Shown here one piece after another: positions 62,045 through 64,000 of a stretch of DNA of 64,000 nucleotides (its first letter is position 1; each line of letters begins with the position of its first letter). Origin of the DNA: Companilactobacillus zhachilii (GTDB lineage: Bacteria > Bacillota > Bacilli > Lactobacillales > Lactobacillaceae); NCBI RefSeq assembly GCF_003606365.2, contig NZ_CP031933.2, positions 1,860,001-1,924,000 on the forward strand. The letters run 5' to 3'. The notes beneath the pieces are model-generated. The model searched no databases. It was not told where the DNA came from and saw nothing but the letters and a program-made list of their open reading frames with translations. The translations under genes and the position numbers were made by a program.

Positions 62045-62256
62045 ATATACATGCAAATTTAAATTTTAAAAAAACTACCGATCAAGAAATACTAAGTAAG
62101 TTGTCTGATGATACATTAACTACTTATATAATGCTCCAGAAATCAAAGATACCAGTATGTTTACACATTCCATTGAATGGCAATATACCCGGTTCTGACA
62201 GCGTAAAAAAGTCATTAGTTGAGTTGTCCAAGCTAGGACTTATTCATTTAGATTAG
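62041..62256 (+). CDS. Small phage protein, HTH-like
   Basis: A 71-residue protein (DQEILSKLSDDTLTTYIMLQ, VKKSLVELSKLGLIHLD) with the same end pattern, ELxxLGLIxxx, as the preceding gene. Start overlaps it by 4 bp. No function assigned. Confidence 0.6.
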   Translation: MNIHANLNFKKTTDQEILSKLSDDTLTTYIMLQKSKIPVCLHIPLNGNIPGSDSVKKSLVELSKLGLIHLD

Positions 62257-62273
62257 GAGGTAATCGGTTATTC

Positions 62274-63263
62274 ATGGACTACTTCAAACAACGTAGAGCG
62301 TACCGAGATTTCAAAGTTTATGAAGGTAATATCTCAGAGACACAAAATAACTTATACCGTGAACTATTAGACTATGCTAATGACAAACGTCGGTTAGATC
62401 AAAGTTTCAGGTTAACCAATGATGTATTACTTAAATTAACAGGCTCTTCAATGAACGGGCTTGTCCAAGCAAGAAAGAAATTAGTTGAACTCAATCTTAT
62501 TGAGTATTCAAAAGGACAAAGAAATTTAAATGCACCCTCTTATAAAATTGTAAAACTATATGATGATTTTATAACTCAAAAGCAGGTATACAACCCAGAC
62601 CCCGAAATTTCAATCACTCAGGGTAATAAAACCATGGGTAGTCAGGGTAATAGGAATTCAAACAGTCAGGGTAATAAAATCCAAAGTAATCAGGGTAATA
62701 ACATAAACTCTAGTGGCACAAGCATTCGGGGCAATATTTTACCCACTACTATACAACCCAGTAACGAATCAGATGACAGCCCAGATAGCAAAATTTCAAT
62801 TACTCAGGGTAATAGAACTGGGGGTAATAAGGGTACTGAACCCCAAACACTTAGGGTAACGAACCTTTGTACTAGTACTATAACTAATACAGACTATTAT
62901 CATAATAACGCGCGTAGCGCGAAAGAAAATGATGATGATGATTTCAAAAATTTAATAACTTACTACCAGAAAAACATAGGACAAACCAATTCGATTGTTA
63001 TTCAAAGTATTCAAGAATCAGTTAATGATTTTGTAGAACATAAGACATCCCTAAAAGAATGCTATGACATTGTAAAGTATGCTATTGAGCTGACGGCTAA
63101 GAATAACGTTCACAACTGGAACTATGTAAACAAGATCTTAATGAACTGGCAAAAGGATAGTTTATTTACATTGGCAAACATAAAGGCTAGTCAAAACGAA
63201 CGTAGCAATAAAAATAACCAATCGAGGGATGATAGTGATTCAGTATATCCCGAGTTGTTTTAG
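62274..63263 (+). CDS. Phage replication initiation protein, DnaD-like
   Basis: A 329-residue replisome organiser. The N-terminal winged helix (about 20-95, LTNDVLLKLTGSSMNGLVQA, RKKLVELNLIEYSKGQRN) is followed by a low-complexity Asn/Gly/Ser linker (about 110-200) encoded by iterons, and a DnaD-type C-terminal domain (about 225-300, LITYYQKNIGQTNSIVIQSI, NVHNWNYVNKILMNWQKD). The next gene is a DnaC-like loader, as in many Siphoviridae. The phage origin probably lies inside this gene. Confidence 0.87.
   Translation: MDYFKQRRAYRDFKVYEGNISETQNNLYRELLDYANDKRRLDQSFRLTNDVLLKLTGSSMNGLVQARKKLVELNLIEYSKGQRNLNAPSYKIVKLYDDFITQKQVYNPDPEISITQGNKTMGSQGNRNSNSQGNKIQSNQGNNINSSGTSIRGNILPTTIQPSNESDDSPDSKISITQGNRTGGNKGTEPQTLRVTNLCTSTITNTDYYHNNARSAKENDDDDFKNLITYYQKNIGQTNSIVIQSIQESVNDFVEHKTSLKECYDIVKYAIELTAKNNVHNWNYVNKILMNWQKDSLFTLANIKASQNERSNKNNQSRDDSDSVYPELF
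62619..62836 (+). repeat. Iterons within the replication gene (putative phage origin)
   Basis: CAGGGTAAT occurs at 62619, 62643, 62667 and 62691, exactly 24 bp apart, and again at 62805, with variants GGGGTAAT and AGGGTA further on. In protein they give the 8-residue unit QGN(K/R/N)xxxS. Confidence 0.7.
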
Positions 63264-63274
63264 GAGGTATAGGC

Positions 63275-64000
63275 ATGGAAATGTTTGGCTTTGACGATTA
63301 CATGCGTAAAATTGCACGTAAACATGGTATTGATCTCAATAAAGCTAATATACAGGACGCCATTGATCATAGGGATGAACGTCAAGAACAGGAATCAATT
63401 AAATTCACGAAAGAAAATAATAAGGTTAAACGAAAGAGAATGTTTGATAGCTCAGTGGTAAGTGACCCAATCATTTTAAGTAAAACGTTTGATGACTTTA
63501 ATATCACTGACAAAATTCAAAAGTCTGAATTTGATAAAGCTAGAAGTATAGCTGACAGGATATTGAACGGTGAGAAAGGAAACTTCACCTTTTCAGGAAC
63601 TCCGGGAGCTGGAAAGACTTTATCTGCTGTAAGTATTTTAAACAAAATTCAGCATTCAGACAGTTCACTAACTTGTTATTTTGCTAGTGTTTCTATGCTC
63701 GCTCAAATGAATAAAGATTCGATACAATACCCCGAGATAAAAACCGATTTTATTAATGCTGAAAGGTGTATTAAGCAGTGTGATATTTTGGTGCTTGATG
63801 ATCTAGGTAGCGAAACTTCGTTTCAGAAAAATATAAAAGAGGCATCAGACTACCAACAGGCAATGCTATTTAGACTTGCCGACTATCGGGCAGAGAATAA
63901 AAACAAAGTTAATATTGTGACGACAAACAATACATCAAAAGAGCTAAAAAGAATTTACAACGGGAAAATATATGACAGGTTAATAGCTAGTAATTTCGAC
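63275..64000 (+). CDS. DnaC-like helicase loader (partial, runs off right edge)
   Basis: About 242 residues are visible. An AAA+ domain of the DnaC/DnaI group begins near residue 100: Walker A SGTPGAGKTLSA, Walker B ILVLDDLGSE, sensor-like NIVTTNNTSKEL. TAGGAGG lies 7 bases before ATG 63275. It would load the host DnaB/DnaC-type replicative helicase at the phage origin with the preceding protein. Confidence 0.9.
   Translation, partial: MEMFGFDDYMRKIARKHGIDLNKANIQDAIDHRDERQEQESIKFTKENNKVKRKRMFDSSVVSDPIILSKTFDDFNITDKIQKSEFDKARSIADRILNGEKGNFTFSGTPGAGKTLSAVSILNKIQHSDSSLTCYFASVSMLAQMNKDSIQYPEIKTDFINAERCIKQCDILVLDDLGSETSFQKNIKEASDYQQAMLFRLADYRAENKNKVNIVTTNNTSKELKRIYNGKIYDRLIASNFD

Noticed and set aside
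62619..62836. CRISPR array
   Set aside because: Repeats are only 9 bp with a 24-bp period, lie inside a coding gene, and have no spacers or cas genes. No CRISPR array was seen anywhere in the window.

Overview
The window is low-GC Firmicutes DNA with the gene repertoire of a lactic acid bacterium. The presence of ClpL, four T-box leaders, paired LTA synthases, SLAP-type surface repeats, an LpdCBD phenolic acid decarboxylase operon, a tyrosine-decarboxylase-family enzyme and 3D-domain wall proteins points to the family Lactobacillaceae. A Companilactobacillus-like species is a guess, not a demonstrated identity. Coding density is high, most starts have AGGAGG-type ribosome binding sites, and operons are short.

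Layout. 1-3.9 kb: truncated purine permease, orphan DinJ antitoxin, and clpL behind a small HTH gene with three phased 16-bp repeats. 4-9.8 kb: lipase-like hydrolase, Ile T-box with brnQ, acetyltransferase, L,D-transpeptidase. 9.8-17.5 kb: pgi, VanZ-like protein, two ltaS paralogues (the second frameshifted), ThiD/PdxK-type kinase. 17.58-19.4 kb: a tryptophan-specific T-box driving a cluster of very small genes, then a tRNA-Trp gene. 19.4-25.6 kb: DUF554 membrane protein, aromatic amino acid decarboxylase, remnant of a second decarboxylase, T-box trpS, SorC-type regulator. 26-35 kb: surface protein, two-component system, HAD phosphatase, two oxidoreductases, RelBE-type toxin-antitoxin, 3D-domain protein. 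35-43.4 kb: FMN reductase, GH3 glycosidase, coaBC, lpdC-lpdB-lpdD. 43.7-50.3 kb: UvrD-like helicase, LysR regulator, HAD phosphatase, PspC pair, RRNPP-type regulator. 50.3-54.8 kb: methionine uptake (Met T-box, metQ-metN-metI, second metQ). 55-58.2 kb: SAP-like protein, LysM/3D protein, YitT protein, DUF3862-like protein. 58.3 kb to the right edge: left end of a prophage (integrase, repressor, Cro-like and excisionase-like genes, DnaD-like replication protein with embedded iterons, DnaC-like loader).

The most unusual item is the Trp T-box cluster. Two of its small proteins look like only the N-terminal helical domain of anthranilate phosphoribosyltransferase (TrpD), and both carry the same 12-residue C-terminal tail, GLRKDYSNSLNF. 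A 32-residue peptide between them ends in a shortened form, GLRSNSLNF. The two long tails differ in 9 of 12 codons, all synonymous, so the tail appears to be under strong protein-level selection. Two 10-11-residue peptides with a KRWQ core accompany them. Together with tRNA-Trp, T-box trpS and the decarboxylase this makes a tryptophan-themed neighbourhood.

The second unusual item is a set of intergenic repeats. Six copies of a 180-190 bp element (plus one 66-bp mini copy) keep conserved loops and termini, but their long outer stems differ completely in sequence from copy to copy while staying self-complementary. A second, about 150-bp family does the same. Both look like structured, mobile or RNA-encoding elements rather than genes.
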